Assembly (NCBI RefSeq): GCF_021502655.1
Contig: NZ_JAKFFT010000004.1
Location: 682,001 to 746,000 of the forward strand
Direction: 5' to 3'
DNA: 64,000 nt
Source: Dyadobacter sp. CY347
GTDB taxonomy: Bacteria; Bacteroidota; Bacteroidia; Cytophagales; Spirosomataceae
Positions within the stretch are counted from its first letter, which is position 1. Every line of letters begins with the position of its first letter. A program made the translations under genes and the position numbers. Positions 8,784 to 17,659 of the stretch are shown piece after piece. Below the pieces are notes generated by a model. That model was not told the DNA's origin and made no database searches. It worked only from the letters and a program-made list of their open reading frames with translations.

Positions 8784-10075
8784 GATTATCGACAAAGGCC
8801 AAATATATCCTTTACATATTGATATTGCACATTGTCCTGGTTTTCCTGGTGTACAAAATTTTGTATCAGGACAAGTTGCTGTTCATAGGCTTTGAGGTGT
8901 TTCTGTTGCTTTCCGCCATTGTTTCCATTCAGATTTACCAGAATTTTATGCAACCTATCCAATTTGTGAAATCGGGAATTGAGGCCATTAAGGACAAAGA
9001 TTTTTCCATCAAATTCGTCCCTACGGGGAAGGGCGAGGTCGATACATTAATTGAAGTCTATAATCTCATGATTGACCAGCTTCGCGAGGAGCGGACGCGC
9101 CTGCATGAGCAGCATTTTTTTCTCGAAAAACTGATCGCCGCATCACCCATTTCCATCATTATCCTCGATTTTGATGAAAGAATAGAATCGTTTAATGTCA
9201 AAGCAAAAGACTATTTCAAAGCTGAGGCAGATGGTTTAAAAGGGCTGTTATTACAGGAAACAAATCACCCATTGCTCACGGAGCTGGCCCATATTCAGGA
9301 TGGGGAATCAAAAATTGTGAAGACAAATGGTGTGGTCACATTCAAAGTGCAGCGGTCGCATTTCATGGATCAGGGCTTCCGGCGCTCGTTTCTGATGATC
9401 GAAGAGCTTACCAATGAGATACTTGAATCGGAAAAGAATGCATATGGCAAAGTGATCCGTATGATGGCGCACGAGGTTAATAACACATTAGGGGCCACTG
9501 ATTCTATCTTGCAGACTACAACCAACATTCTTTCGGACGATTCTTACACGGAGCTTAGGGAAGCGCTTACAATTGCATCCGAGCGCAACAGGCGGCTCAC
9601 GAAGTTCATGCGAAATTTTGCCGATGTCGTCCGGCTTCCAGCACCAGCGCCTGTTCCTACGGATTTGAATAAATTTATTAAGGATATTGCCGTCTTCATG
9701 GAGCCTGCGGCGGCACACCGTAGCGTTTCAATTCAGACATCGCTGCCAGTGAATACCGTTTATAAAAGCCTTGATGTGGGCCAAATGGAGCATGTGCTTG
9801 TTAATGTTGTGAAAAACGCAATCGAAGCTTGCGAAGGTGGAAATGAGATCAGAATTGATGTTTCGGAAAATGAGCTGGTGATAAAAAATAACGGCAATCC
9901 CATCGAAACCGAAGTAGGGGCGCAGCTTTTCAACCCATTTTTCAGCACCAAGCACGATGGCCAGGGCATCGGCCTGACATTAACCCGGGAAATCCTAATC
10001 AACCACGGATTCACATTTTCCCTGCAAACCAATCCAGACGGCTGGACAGCGTTTCGCATTGAATTTGAAGGCTAG
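8780..10075 (+). CDS. Membrane sensor histidine kinase, partner of the sigma-54 regulator
   Basis: A 431-residue kinase. Two closely spaced TM helices (about residues 8-28 and 33-52) leave almost no periplasmic loop. A HAMP-like segment and a PAS-like domain (about 110-210, SIIILDFDERIESFNVKA) come next. The H-box is MMAHEVNNTLGA with the phospho-acceptor His at 231. The ATPase domain has the N-box VVKNAIEAC and G-box DGQGIGLTL. The short sensor loop suggests that it reads a signal within the membrane or cytoplasm. Its ATG overlaps the regulator's stop by 4 bp, and its own stop overlaps that of the convergent phosphotriesterase gene. Confidence 0.92.
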   Translation: MRLSTKAKYILYILILHIVLVFLVYKILYQDKLLFIGFEVFLLLSAIVSIQIYQNFMQPIQFVKSGIEAIKDKDFSIKFVPTGKGEVDTLIEVYNLMIDQLREERTRLHEQHFFLEKLIAASPISIIILDFDERIESFNVKAKDYFKAEADGLKGLLLQETNHPLLTELAHIQDGESKIVKTNGVVTFKVQRSHFMDQGFRRSFLMIEELTNEILESEKNAYGKVIRMMAHEVNNTLGATDSILQTTTNILSDDSYTELREALTIASERNRRLTKFMRNFADVVRLPAPAPVPTDLNKFIKDIAVFMEPAAAHRSVSIQTSLPVNTVYKSLDVGQMEHVLVNVVKNAIEACEGGNEIRIDVSENELVIKNNGNPIETEVGAQLFNPFFSTKHDGQGIGLTLTREILINHGFTFSLQTNPDGWTAFRIEFEG

Positions 10076-11094
10076 CGGATACGAATTGCAAATGCATTGG
10101 CCGGATTAGCGACCATAATCTGGCTGATATCTGGCTCGCTGAACCCTTTCTGTTTCAATAAAGGTAAAAGTTTGTCTGAAATGGTTGTATAACCTCGGAA
10201 ATTCCCGCCATCAGGTTCACCCGGTTTATACCAACCCGCGTCATGCGACAGGAGAATTTGTTTGATGAAACCCTTCGTTTTCAAGAATAGAATTAGCGTG
10301 GCAATTTTGTCAACATTATCTTCATTCACACCGTCCAGACTAATCCAGCAACCATTTTTTGCAATCTTTTCAAAATCTTCGTTGCTTCCGCTGGCATGTA
10401 CCCAAACAAATGCCGAAGGACTGACATTATTTTTCTGTAATATCTCAATTTCCTGCCCGGCTGGAAGCGCTGGTCCTGTATGAGAACAGATTGTCAATCC
10501 GGTTTTTAAATGCGTAAGGGCAGCTGCTTTAATCAGTTTTTGATGAATCTCAGAAAGCGGGCCTCCATTGACTCCGGTTTTAATAAATCCCGGTTTTATT
10601 TTAGTCCCGTCAATGCCGTTCTCAAATTCAGCAATCCAGCGCTTGGAAAGTTGTTCCGCGGTTTCGGTGAAAGCAATTGAAGGCAAATATTTATTATCCG
10701 AAGCACCATAATAACCGGTGTTCGTCAAGATATTTAATCCCGACTTTTCAGATAATTTTTGAAGCAATAAAACATCCCTTCCAAGATAAGCGGGCGTACA
10801 TTCAACCAAACTTTCGATGCCCTTTTTCTTAATTTCAAGCAGATAGGGAAGCACTTTCGTAATCACCTCGTCATGATTCCACCGATCAGGCCTGATCTTG
10901 TCCGCCCCGATAAAATCGACGAGAACATGCTCGTGAATAAGCGTCATACCCAACTTACCAACATTGATTTTGCCGGCAACGCTATTCGTATATTGGTCAT
11001 CCATAAGAGAATCTGACACAAACGGCAAACTTGCACAAGTAGCCATGAATTGCCGCCGGAAGATTGACTGAGCCAGTAAATCAAGACTAATCAT
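10072..11094 (-). CDS. Phosphotriesterase-family metal-dependent hydrolase
   Basis: About 340 residues of the PTE/amidohydrolase fold. The binuclear metal ligands are visible in order: HxH in LIHEHVLVDF, a probable bridging Lys in KPGFIKTGV, His in ICSHTGP, His in VWVHASG and Asp in LLSHDAGW. Members act as lactonases, phosphotriesterases or related hydrolases; the substrate is not predictable here. A TTG at 11115 would extend the protein, but the ATG at 11094 is preferred. The N terminus contains IFRRQFMATCASL, a weak Tat-like export motif. It is the last gene of a minus-strand group and overlaps the convergent kinase gene by 4 bp. Confidence 0.85.
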   Translation of the reverse strand: MISLDLLAQSIFRRQFMATCASLPFVSDSLMDDQYTNSVAGKINVGKLGMTLIHEHVLVDFIGADKIRPDRWNHDEVITKVLPYLLEIKKKGIESLVECTPAYLGRDVLLLQKLSEKSGLNILTNTGYYGASDNKYLPSIAFTETAEQLSKRWIAEFENGIDGTKIKPGFIKTGVNGGPLSEIHQKLIKAAALTHLKTGLTICSHTGPALPAGQEIEILQKNNVSPSAFVWVHASGSNEDFEKIAKNGCWISLDGVNEDNVDKIATLILFLKTKGFIKQILLSHDAGWYKPGEPDGGNFRGYTTISDKLLPLLKQKGFSEPDISQIMVANPANAFAIRIR

Positions 11095-11130
11095 ATATAC
11101 AAAAAATAAAGCCAACTAAGGAATCACATC

Positions 11131-11156
11131 ACAAAACAAAGATCCCAGCGGGATCT
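11131..11156 (-). terminator. Small hairpin after the M50 protease gene
   Basis: Read on the minus strand, agatccc/gggatct pair around a 3-nt loop and are followed by ttgttttg. The hairpin lies 25 bp beyond the M50 protease stop. The stem is only 7 bp, so termination may be partial and the phosphotriesterase gene could still be reached. Confidence 0.5.
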
Positions 11157-11180
11157 CCCATCACTAACCCAGCACAAAAG

Positions 11181-12383
11181 CTACTCAATCAGAATAAACG
11201 GAGTCGGGCTGAATGATATGATGAAGATAATCAATGCGCAGATGCCGAGGATGATGCGGGGTGCGTCTAAGGGCTCGTTTTCGTCGGTGTCGGGGTGGCG
11301 GATGCCGAGGAAGCGGCCCAGGATGAAGATGAATGGCAGGAATCCGGTCGAACCTTGCCAGTCGGGACGGATGTAGGAAATGGCGAATTGGCCTACTACT
11401 ACGATCAGGCTCAACATCAGGCCCGTCATCGGATTGTCGCTGGCTCTTTTGAAACAGATATAAAGGAAATAAATGTAGATCGCCAGATAAAAGAAGCGTT
11501 CATAGAAAACAGCATTGCTTCCCGTCGCAAACGACTCTGCCGTGAAAAGGCCTAAGCCTGCATAGAAAGCGAATAATCCAAAAAGGATCGGTGCTACAAT
11601 GTCAAACTTTTTCTTGCCAATCAAGCCATAAAGAATGTGTCCGCCATCCAGCTGACCGATTGGAATGAGATTAAGTGATGTAAAGAAAAGTGCCAGATAA
11701 CCTGCAAAAATGTATGGATAATGAATCATTTCGTAGGCATGCGGCAAGCGCGCGGGATCTGCTATGTAGGTTTTGAACATCCAAAACAGAATGTTATCAC
11801 CTAATGCAATGTTACCAGACGCATTTTCATATGCAAATTGCGGATAACTCAAACCAAATCGCGCATATTCGGGATGAATCGTGAAAATGTATTCGGGAGG
11901 AGGCAAATGGGTAAAGCCATACCAGAGAACCACCAAAGCAGCTATAAAACCTGCCAGCGGACCAGCTATGCCAATATCAAAGAATTTTAACCGGGAACGG
12001 ACAACAGATTTAATGCGGATAAATGCGCCCATTGTCCCGATACTGTTTGAAATACCAAACCAAAGCGGAATGTAGTAGGGGAGCGTAACCTTCACCCGAT
12101 GCATTTTAGCGACAAAGTAATGTCCGAACTCATGAATGGTCAGAATGGCCAGAAAGGGGATCGAGAATTGAAAGCCCTGCTTGAATTCGGGCCAGCCCAA
12201 AAATTTGACAGTTTCATCGGCGACAGGTTTTTCTGCACCGCTGCCCATCAGCATATAGGCGAAGTCGTAAACAAATGAAAAAATGTTGCCGTAGATCCAT
12301 TCCGCACCAGCCATTGTGGTGGTAATGATCGTCAGAATGAAAAGAACTGCCTGGGTGATGTAAGTGCGTGTGTTAGACTGCAT
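11181..12383 (-). CDS. Site-2-protease-like membrane metalloprotease (peptidase M50)
   Basis: A 400-residue polytopic membrane protein with the M50 zinc motif HEFGHYF in its second hydrophobic block and the third-ligand motif LDGGHILYG further on (with NLIPIGQ just before it). These are the hallmarks of intramembrane proteases that cleave anti-sigma factors or signal remnants. There is no PDZ domain between the motifs, which separates it from RseP. The C terminus has additional hydrophobic helices. Its start lies inside the 3' end of the HAD phosphatase gene (11-bp overlap), so the two are translationally coupled. Confidence 0.88.
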   Translation of the reverse strand: MQSNTRTYITQAVLFILTIITTTMAGAEWIYGNIFSFVYDFAYMLMGSGAEKPVADETVKFLGWPEFKQGFQFSIPFLAILTIHEFGHYFVAKMHRVKVTLPYYIPLWFGISNSIGTMGAFIRIKSVVRSRLKFFDIGIAGPLAGFIAALVVLWYGFTHLPPPEYIFTIHPEYARFGLSYPQFAYENASGNIALGDNILFWMFKTYIADPARLPHAYEMIHYPYIFAGYLALFFTSLNLIPIGQLDGGHILYGLIGKKKFDIVAPILFGLFAFYAGLGLFTAESFATGSNAVFYERFFYLAIYIYFLYICFKRASDNPMTGLMLSLIVVVGQFAISYIRPDWQGSTGFLPFIFILGRFLGIRHPDTDENEPLDAPRIILGICALIIFIISFSPTPFILIE

Positions 12384-13008
12384 AGTCTTTGAGATATTCC
12401 AAAATGGTTACTGGTTTTTGGACGTGAATGGTGTCGATCCCTAATTTTGACGCGGCTTCAATGTTGTCCCGGTTATCGTCCAGAAAAAGCGTTTCTTCTG
12501 CTTCCAGACCGGCTTGTTCCAACACTTTTTGATAAATCCTTGGATCCGGTTTCATCAAACCCATTTCATAGGAAAGGAAAACAATTTCAAAAAGTTCGTC
12601 CAGTTTCTTTATCCCGGTTGAAGCTTCGAGGATCTTGTTAACCTGGGTAATGTGGATCGAGCTTGTGTTGCTGAGCAGGAAAAGCCGGTAATTTTTTGAA
12701 AGTTTTTGAAGCAGCTCCACGCGCTCGGGAGGAAGGTCCAGCAGGAGGCTGTTCCAGGCCGTATCAATAGCTTCATCAGAAAGATCAGAAAATTCAAGAA
12801 TTTCCCGCACATAGTTCCGAAAACCCGCTTCGTCCAGTTCGCCGGTTTCAAATTGTCTGAAAAGCGCGTTTTTACTGAATAATTCAAGGATTTCTGCTTG
12901 TTCCCTGCCGCTTAGTTCTGCAAATGATTTTGACGCGACTGGCACATCAATGTTGAGAATTACGTCGCCAAGGTCAAAAATGATATTTTTTATCTTGCTA
13001 TTCTTCAT
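12373..13008 (-). CDS. HAD-superfamily (subfamily IA) phosphatase
   Basis: This 211-residue protein has the four HAD motifs: nucleophile region IIFDLGDVILNID, Ser/Thr motif LFLLSNTSS, Lys in LMKPDPRIYQKVL, and acidic motif TLFLDDNRDNIEAA. The cap region between motifs I and II is helical, as in the IA/IB haloacid dehalogenase or YihX-like sugar phosphatases. The substrate is unknown; YihX-like phosphatases act on glucose-1-phosphate. The gene starts 8 bp after accA and overlaps the M50 gene, so it is part of a tight minus-strand operon. Confidence 0.87.
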   Translation of the reverse strand: MKNSKIKNIIFDLGDVILNIDVPVASKSFAELSGREQAEILELFSKNALFRQFETGELDEAGFRNYVREILEFSDLSDEAIDTAWNSLLLDLPPERVELLQKLSKNYRLFLLSNTSSIHITQVNKILEASTGIKKLDELFEIVFLSYEMGLMKPDPRIYQKVLEQAGLEAEETLFLDDNRDNIEAASKLGIDTIHVQKPVTILEYLKDYAV

Positions 13009-13016
13009 CGTTCCGG

Positions 13017-13970
13017 TTATTCAACAACTACACCCATTGCACAGAATTTCTCAATGCGCTGGTCAATCCTGTCCTGATGCTCAATCGCTGCCAGTTCGTT
13101 GATGTTTTCCAGAATAACCATTTTTAGTTTTTCAGCCATCCAGTGGTGATCCAGATGTGCACCGCCCAATGGTTCCGGAATAATGCCGTCGATAAGCCCG
13201 TTCTTTTTCATGTCCTTCGCCGTGATTTTCATCGCTTCGGCTGCCTGCTCTTTAAAATCCCAGCTTCTCCAAAGGATCGCGGAGCAGTTTTCAGGTGAAA
13301 TCACTGAGTACCAGGTATTTTCTAACATTAAAACACGGTCACCGATCGCAATTCCAAGCGCACCGCCCGAAGCGCCTTCACCGATCACGATGCATATTAC
13401 CGGCACTTTCAGCATGAACATTTCTTTCAGGTTGCGGGCAATCGCCTCACCCTGACCGCGTTCTTCTGCTTCCATTCCTGGAAATGCCCCGGGTGTGTCG
13501 ATCAGCGTAATGATAGGTTTGTTGAATTTCTCGGCAAGTTTCATCAGGCGCAATGCCTTGCGATAGCCCTCCGGATTGGGCATACCAAAGTTCCGGTGCT
13601 GCCTTTGCTTCGTATTACGGCCTTTTTGTTGTCCTATGAGCATGAAAGATTGCCCGCCTACATTGGCAAGTCCGCCAATAATAGCCGGATCATCCCGAAC
13701 CTGGCGATCACCGTGTAATTCGATGAACTCGTCGCAGATCAGCTCAATGTAATCGAGCGTATATGGACGGTCCGGATGGCGCGAGAGCTGTACACGCTGC
13801 CAGCGCGTAAGGTTCTCAAATATTTCCTTTCGAAGATCTGTTATATTGTTTTCCAATAAGGAAATGGCGCCAGAAAAATCCACATTATTATTTTGCGCCA
13901 ATGTTTTCATTTCTTCGAGCTTGCGTTCGAGCTCGGCCATAGGTTTTTCGAAATCCAGGTATGTTCTCAT
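13017..13970 (-). CDS. accA: Acetyl-CoA carboxylase carboxyltransferase subunit alpha
   Basis: A 317-residue AccA that supplies malonyl-CoA for fatty acid synthesis together with AccD. The family's ordered segments are present: [16 protein letters not shown] N terminus, [69 protein letters not shown] and [12 protein letters not shown]. The length is normal for the family. It lies between the beta-CASP gene (34 bp upstream) and the HAD gene (8 bp downstream). accD is not in the window. Confidence 0.96.
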   Translation of the reverse strand: MRTYLDFEKPMAELERKLEEMKTLAQNNNVDFSGAISLLENNITDLRKEIFENLTRWQRVQLSRHPDRPYTLDYIELICDEFIELHGDRQVRDDPAIIGGLANVGGQSFMLIGQQKGRNTKQRQHRNFGMPNPEGYRKALRLMKLAEKFNKPIITLIDTPGAFPGMEAEERGQGEAIARNLKEMFMLKVPVICIVIGEGASGGALGIAIGDRVLMLENTWYSVISPENCSAILWRSWDFKEQAAEAMKITAKDMKKNGLIDGIIPEPLGGAHLDHHWMAEKLKMVILENINELAAIEHQDRIDQRIEKFCAMGVVVE

Positions 13971-14004
13971 ATTCAGGTTCTTATTTGGTTGGCATTAGGG
14001 CAGC

Positions 14005-15429
14005 TTAAAGTTCGTAAGTGCGTCCCCTTAATGGTATTTCTACCGATTTATAGCCGTTTTCTTGAATTTTACTTTGGAAATCAGCCATGCTTTGCTGTTC
14101 TCCGTGCACCAGAAAAATGCCTTTCAGCTTTTCCGGATCTTGTATTTTGATGAATTTCAATAAGTCATTCTGATCTCCGTGGCCGCTAAATACGTCAATT
14201 TTTTCAATATTAGCCAAGACAGGCAGCTGCTTTCCACGAATTGAAATCGTGTCCTGTCCGTTCAGTAGCCGCCATCCCAATGTTCCCTCAGAAGCATATC
14301 CGATCATCAGGATCGTGGCATAGGGATTGCCAATATTGGCCTCCACGTGCTGCTCCACACGGCCGCCCTGGACCATTCCCGAAGAGGAAATGATAATGCA
14401 GGGTTCATTATAGTTGGAAACGGCCTTGCTTGCGTCCGAGCTTTCAAGATAGATCAGGTTATCAAAATCAAAAAGCATATCATTATCGTCCTGAAAAGTA
14501 CGTGCTTCCTTATTCAGCAATCGCACGTGGCGCTGGTACACTTTCGTGCTGCTATGCGCCAGCGGACTGTCCGAAAACACCTTTAAATTCGGGAAAGAAT
14601 GATCCATATAGATCTTGTTCAATGTGTAAAGGAGCGCTTGCGTGCGGCCCACACTGAACGAAGGAATGATTAACCTGCCCGGAATGTCAATGCAAGTCCT
14701 TTTGATCACATCCGCTAATGCTTCCGCGGGCGATCCCTGGTCTTCATGCAGACGGTTTCCGTAAGTAGATTCACAAATTAAATAATCAACCTGCGGAATT
14801 TCCTGCGGATCGATCAGCAGCGGATAATTGCTCCGGCCTATGTCACCTGAAAAGCAAATTCGCTTTTTCTCGCCATCTTCGTAAACTTCCAGCACGATAT
14901 GCGCGGCGCCCAGCAAATGCCCGGCAGCATAAAAAACGATCGTAACATTATCAGCAATGCGATAGCGCTGTCCAAAAGCCACAGACACGAAGTTGTCCAA
15001 TGCTTCGGTTACGTTTTTCTCCACGAAATAATCCATCGGAACTTCCTTCTTTTTCTTGCCTCTCTTCTTGGAAGAACCGTTCATGCGGGCATTCAGGCGT
15101 TTCTGATGCAGGTTGGCAGCGTCCCGCAAGAGCAGTGAAGTGAGCGCTAATGTAGGCTCCGTACAAACAACCCTTCCCTCAAATCCATATTTATACAGAT
15201 TCGGAATGTTGCCCGAATGGTCAATGTGAGCGTGTGTTAAAAGGACTGTATTGATTAAACTCGCATCAAATGGGAATACACTTTTTTGCTCTTCATACCT
15301 GGTTTTTCTTCCGATCTCGTCTAAGTCAAAGTCAGAGCCGCAGTCAATTAAAATACGGTAATCGTCTGTTTCTAAGAGAAACATGCTACCTGTCACCTGC
15401 TGCGCAGCTCCCCAAAATGTCAATTTCAT
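14005..15429 (-). CDS. Metallo-beta-lactamase / beta-CASP RNase-like hydrolase
   Basis: A 474-residue MBL-fold protein of the RNA-specificity (beta-CASP) class. Zinc motif HAHIDHSGNIP lies near residue 77, the segment AAGHLLGAAHIVLE supplies the next ligands, and FSGDIGRSNYPLL the following Asp. The beta-CASP insert and C-terminal motifs follow (SSSGMVQGGRVEQH, VLANIEKIDVFSGHGDQNDLL). A Lys-rich insertion (SSKKRGKKKKEVP) could aid RNA contact. Homologues act as RNases or CPSF-like hydrolases. It is the first gene of the minus-strand group running to 10072 and is divergent from dacB. Confidence 0.92.
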   Translation of the reverse strand: MKLTFWGAAQQVTGSMFLLETDDYRILIDCGSDFDLDEIGRKTRYEEQKSVFPFDASLINTVLLTHAHIDHSGNIPNLYKYGFEGRVVCTEPTLALTSLLLRDAANLHQKRLNARMNGSSKKRGKKKKEVPMDYFVEKNVTEALDNFVSVAFGQRYRIADNVTIVFYAAGHLLGAAHIVLEVYEDGEKKRICFSGDIGRSNYPLLIDPQEIPQVDYLICESTYGNRLHEDQGSPAEALADVIKRTCIDIPGRLIIPSFSVGRTQALLYTLNKIYMDHSFPNLKVFSDSPLAHSSTKVYQRHVRLLNKEARTFQDDNDMLFDFDNLIYLESSDASKAVSNYNEPCIIISSSGMVQGGRVEQHVEANIGNPYATILMIGYASEGTLGWRLLNGQDTISIRGKQLPVLANIEKIDVFSGHGDQNDLLKFIKIQDPEKLKGIFLVHGEQQSMADFQSKIQENGYKSVEIPLRGRTYEL

Positions 15430-15549
15430 ACGTTGGAAATGGGGTGTATCTTACAAAAGTACCAAAAACCGGCTGAGATTTGGAGATTACTTACTAGTTT
15501 AGATTTGGTATCTTCTCTTTCAATGCGAAAGTCACCCTGCTAAGCTAAT

Positions 15550-17022
15550 ATGAAATCCGGCCTGTTTTTGTTTTTTCTTTCTTTCTGTTTTAATGTCAAT
15601 GCTCAAAATATAGACAGCACCGCGCTCAATAACCTCCGCGATGCCGTGCTGGAACTCGAAAACAGCGAATTGATGCGAAGCGGTTCCCTGTCTGTGAGTG
15701 TAAAAAAAGTAAAGGACGCTTCCAATGTCTTTGCATTAAATACAGAGCGCTCGTTGCCATCCGCTTCCACATTGAAATTAGTCTCCACAGCAACGGCACT
15801 GGCTGTTTTTGGCGGTGATTTCAAATTCCAAACATTCCTCGAACACGACGGGGTGATCAGAAACGACACATTAATTGGCAATTTATACATTCATGGAACC
15901 GGCGATCCATCCCTGGGAAGTGAGCGTTTCAAAGGTTATCCGGCAGCAAATGAGCTCATTAACCGTTGGGCCGCAGCAGTTAAAAAGACAGGAATTCATT
16001 ATATCAGAGGGAAAATCATTCCGGACGCCTCCTTTTTTGATTCCGAAACAATTGCCAGCACCTGGATCTGGGGCGATATGGGCAATTATTACGGCGCAGG
16101 CGTTTCAGGATTGAATTTTAACGAAAATTTATACAAAATCAAATTCAAGCCCGGCGCCGATTTTGGTGACCCGACCACATTTCTGGGTATTGAACCAGCC
16201 ATTCCTTATCTGACTTTTGTAAATAAAGTTACCACAGGTGAAAAAGGATCAGGCGATAAGACCATTGTTTACAGTAGTCCGCTGGGCAATGCAGTCGTGC
16301 TTACCGGCACGGTTCCTGTCGGCCCGCCCGTGTTTACAGTGAAGGGTTCAATCCCCAATCCCGCTGAATATGTGGCCTTTGCATTGAAAAATAGTTTGGT
16401 AAATGCGGCAATAGGAATAGGAGAGAGCAATGTGCCACAACCCGGAGTGCCCGCTGCGTCTGCCAATCCCAAAACCGTGCTGGACAAATACGAGTCACCG
16501 CCTTTGCTAGATCTTTGCCAGCAGACCAACTTTTGGAGTGTCAACCTTTATGCCGACGCGCTTTTCAAACAGGCCGGAAAAAGGTTGGCAGGACAATCAG
16601 CATTTGATGATGCGGCGAAAGCGATAACCGCTTACTGGTCAGGCAAGGGAGCAGATTTGAGAGGGTTTTATATCAAAGATGGCAGTGGTCTGTCACCTTC
16701 CGGCTCAGTCACAACGAACAGCCTGACGGACATTTTAATCGTGGCCAATAAGGATGCCAGTTTTAATGATTTTTACAAAAGCATTGCGGTCCTTGGCATG
16801 AACGGCACAGTCCGGAATCTTGGTAAAGGCTCCAAAGCAGCCGGAAATATGCATGTAAAGAGCGGGTCCATTGAAGGAACCCGCGCTTATGCCGGTTATG
16901 TCACATCCAAATCTGGATCCTTACTCAGCTTTTCAATCATTGCCCACAAATACATGCCGGGCAGCAACCGCATGATCTCCGATTCATTGGTAAAAATCAT
17001 GACATTAATGGCTGAATTATAG
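15550..17022 (+). CDS. dacB: PBP4-type D-Ala-D-Ala carboxypeptidase/endopeptidase
   Basis: A 490-residue periplasmic penicillin-binding protein that trims or cleaves peptidoglycan cross-links. A signal peptide (MKSGLFLFFLSFCFNVNAQ) precedes the catalytic SxxK motif (SASTLKL, about residue 73), SxN motif in FWSVNLYAD, and the KTG-equivalent KSGS in HVKSGSIEGTRAYAG. The long insertion between SxxK and SxN is typical of class C PBP4. The gene stands alone and is convergent with hslV, whose stop lies 3 bp away. Confidence 0.93.
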   Translation: MKSGLFLFFLSFCFNVNAQNIDSTALNNLRDAVLELENSELMRSGSLSVSVKKVKDASNVFALNTERSLPSASTLKLVSTATALAVFGGDFKFQTFLEHDGVIRNDTLIGNLYIHGTGDPSLGSERFKGYPAANELINRWAAAVKKTGIHYIRGKIIPDASFFDSETIASTWIWGDMGNYYGAGVSGLNFNENLYKIKFKPGADFGDPTTFLGIEPAIPYLTFVNKVTTGEKGSGDKTIVYSSPLGNAVVLTGTVPVGPPVFTVKGSIPNPAEYVAFALKNSLVNAAIGIGESNVPQPGVPAASANPKTVLDKYESPPLLDLCQQTNFWSVNLYADALFKQAGKRLAGQSAFDDAAKAITAYWSGKGADLRGFYIKDGSGLSPSGSVTTNSLTDILIVANKDASFNDFYKSIAVLGMNGTVRNLGKGSKAAGNMHVKSGSIEGTRAYAGYVTSKSGSLLSFSIIAHKYMPGSNRMISDSLVKIMTLMAEL

Positions 17023-17024
17023 TC

Positions 17025-17564
17025 CTACTGAACTTTTTCGATCACGAGATTATGATTTGTATAAATACAGAGGTCGGCTGCAACAGTTAAACCTTCACGC
17101 ACCATTTCTTCTGCGGTAAGATGGCCCGCATGTTTTTTCAATGCTTGTGCAGCGGATAATGCATAATTGCCACCTGATCCAATCGCAGCAATGCCGTTTT
17201 CAGGCTCAAGCACATCGCCGGTTCCTGAGATTACGAGGATTTCCTCTTTATTGGCCGTAATCATCATTGCCTCTAATTTGCGCAGGTAACGATCTGTCCG
17301 CCAATCTTTTGCAAGCTCGATAGCAGCGCGTTTCATATTGCCGCCATATGCATTCAATTTTTCTTCAAATTTTTCAAGAAGCGTAAAAGCATCTGCTGTC
17401 GATCCTGCAAATCCAACCAGGATCTTACCGCCCATTAATGTGCGGATCTTTTTCACATTGCTTTTGGCAACTGTATTACCCATTGTAGCCTGGCCATCTG
17501 CGCCCAGGGAAACCGTTCCGTTATGAAGCACCCCCAAAACGGTGGTAGCATGTATTTTTTCCAT
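17025..17564 (-). CDS. hslV: ATP-dependent protease proteolytic subunit HslV
   Basis: A 179-residue HslV, the proteasome-like peptidase of the HslUV complex. The precursor begins [12 protein letters not shown], and cleavage before the first Thr of TTVLGV would expose the N-terminal nucleophile. Conserved segments include [34 protein letters not shown] and the [16 protein letters not shown] loop. The length is standard. Its unfoldase partner hslU is not next to it; the neighbours are dacB and the E2 gene. Confidence 0.95.
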   Translation of the reverse strand: MEKIHATTVLGVLHNGTVSLGADGQATMGNTVAKSNVKKIRTLMGGKILVGFAGSTADAFTLLEKFEEKLNAYGGNMKRAAIELAKDWRTDRYLRKLEAMMITANKEEILVISGTGDVLEPENGIAAIGSGGNYALSAAQALKKHAGHLTAEEMVREGLTVAADLCIYTNHNLVIEKVQ

Positions 17565-17608
17565 AAAATGATTTTATACTAATTCGTCAAACCCCTCACA
17601 AAACAAAA

Positions 17609-17632
17609 GTGCCAGGTCGGAAAACCTGACAC
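17609..17632 (-). terminator. Hairpin downstream of the E2 gene
   Basis: Read on the minus strand, gtgtcaggt and acctggcac pair with one G:U step around a 6-nt loop, followed by tttgttttg. It lies about 27 bp beyond the pyruvate dehydrogenase E2 stop and before hslV. Confidence 0.6.
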
Positions 17633-17659
17633 CTTGTACGTATTATTAAGATTGCTCTT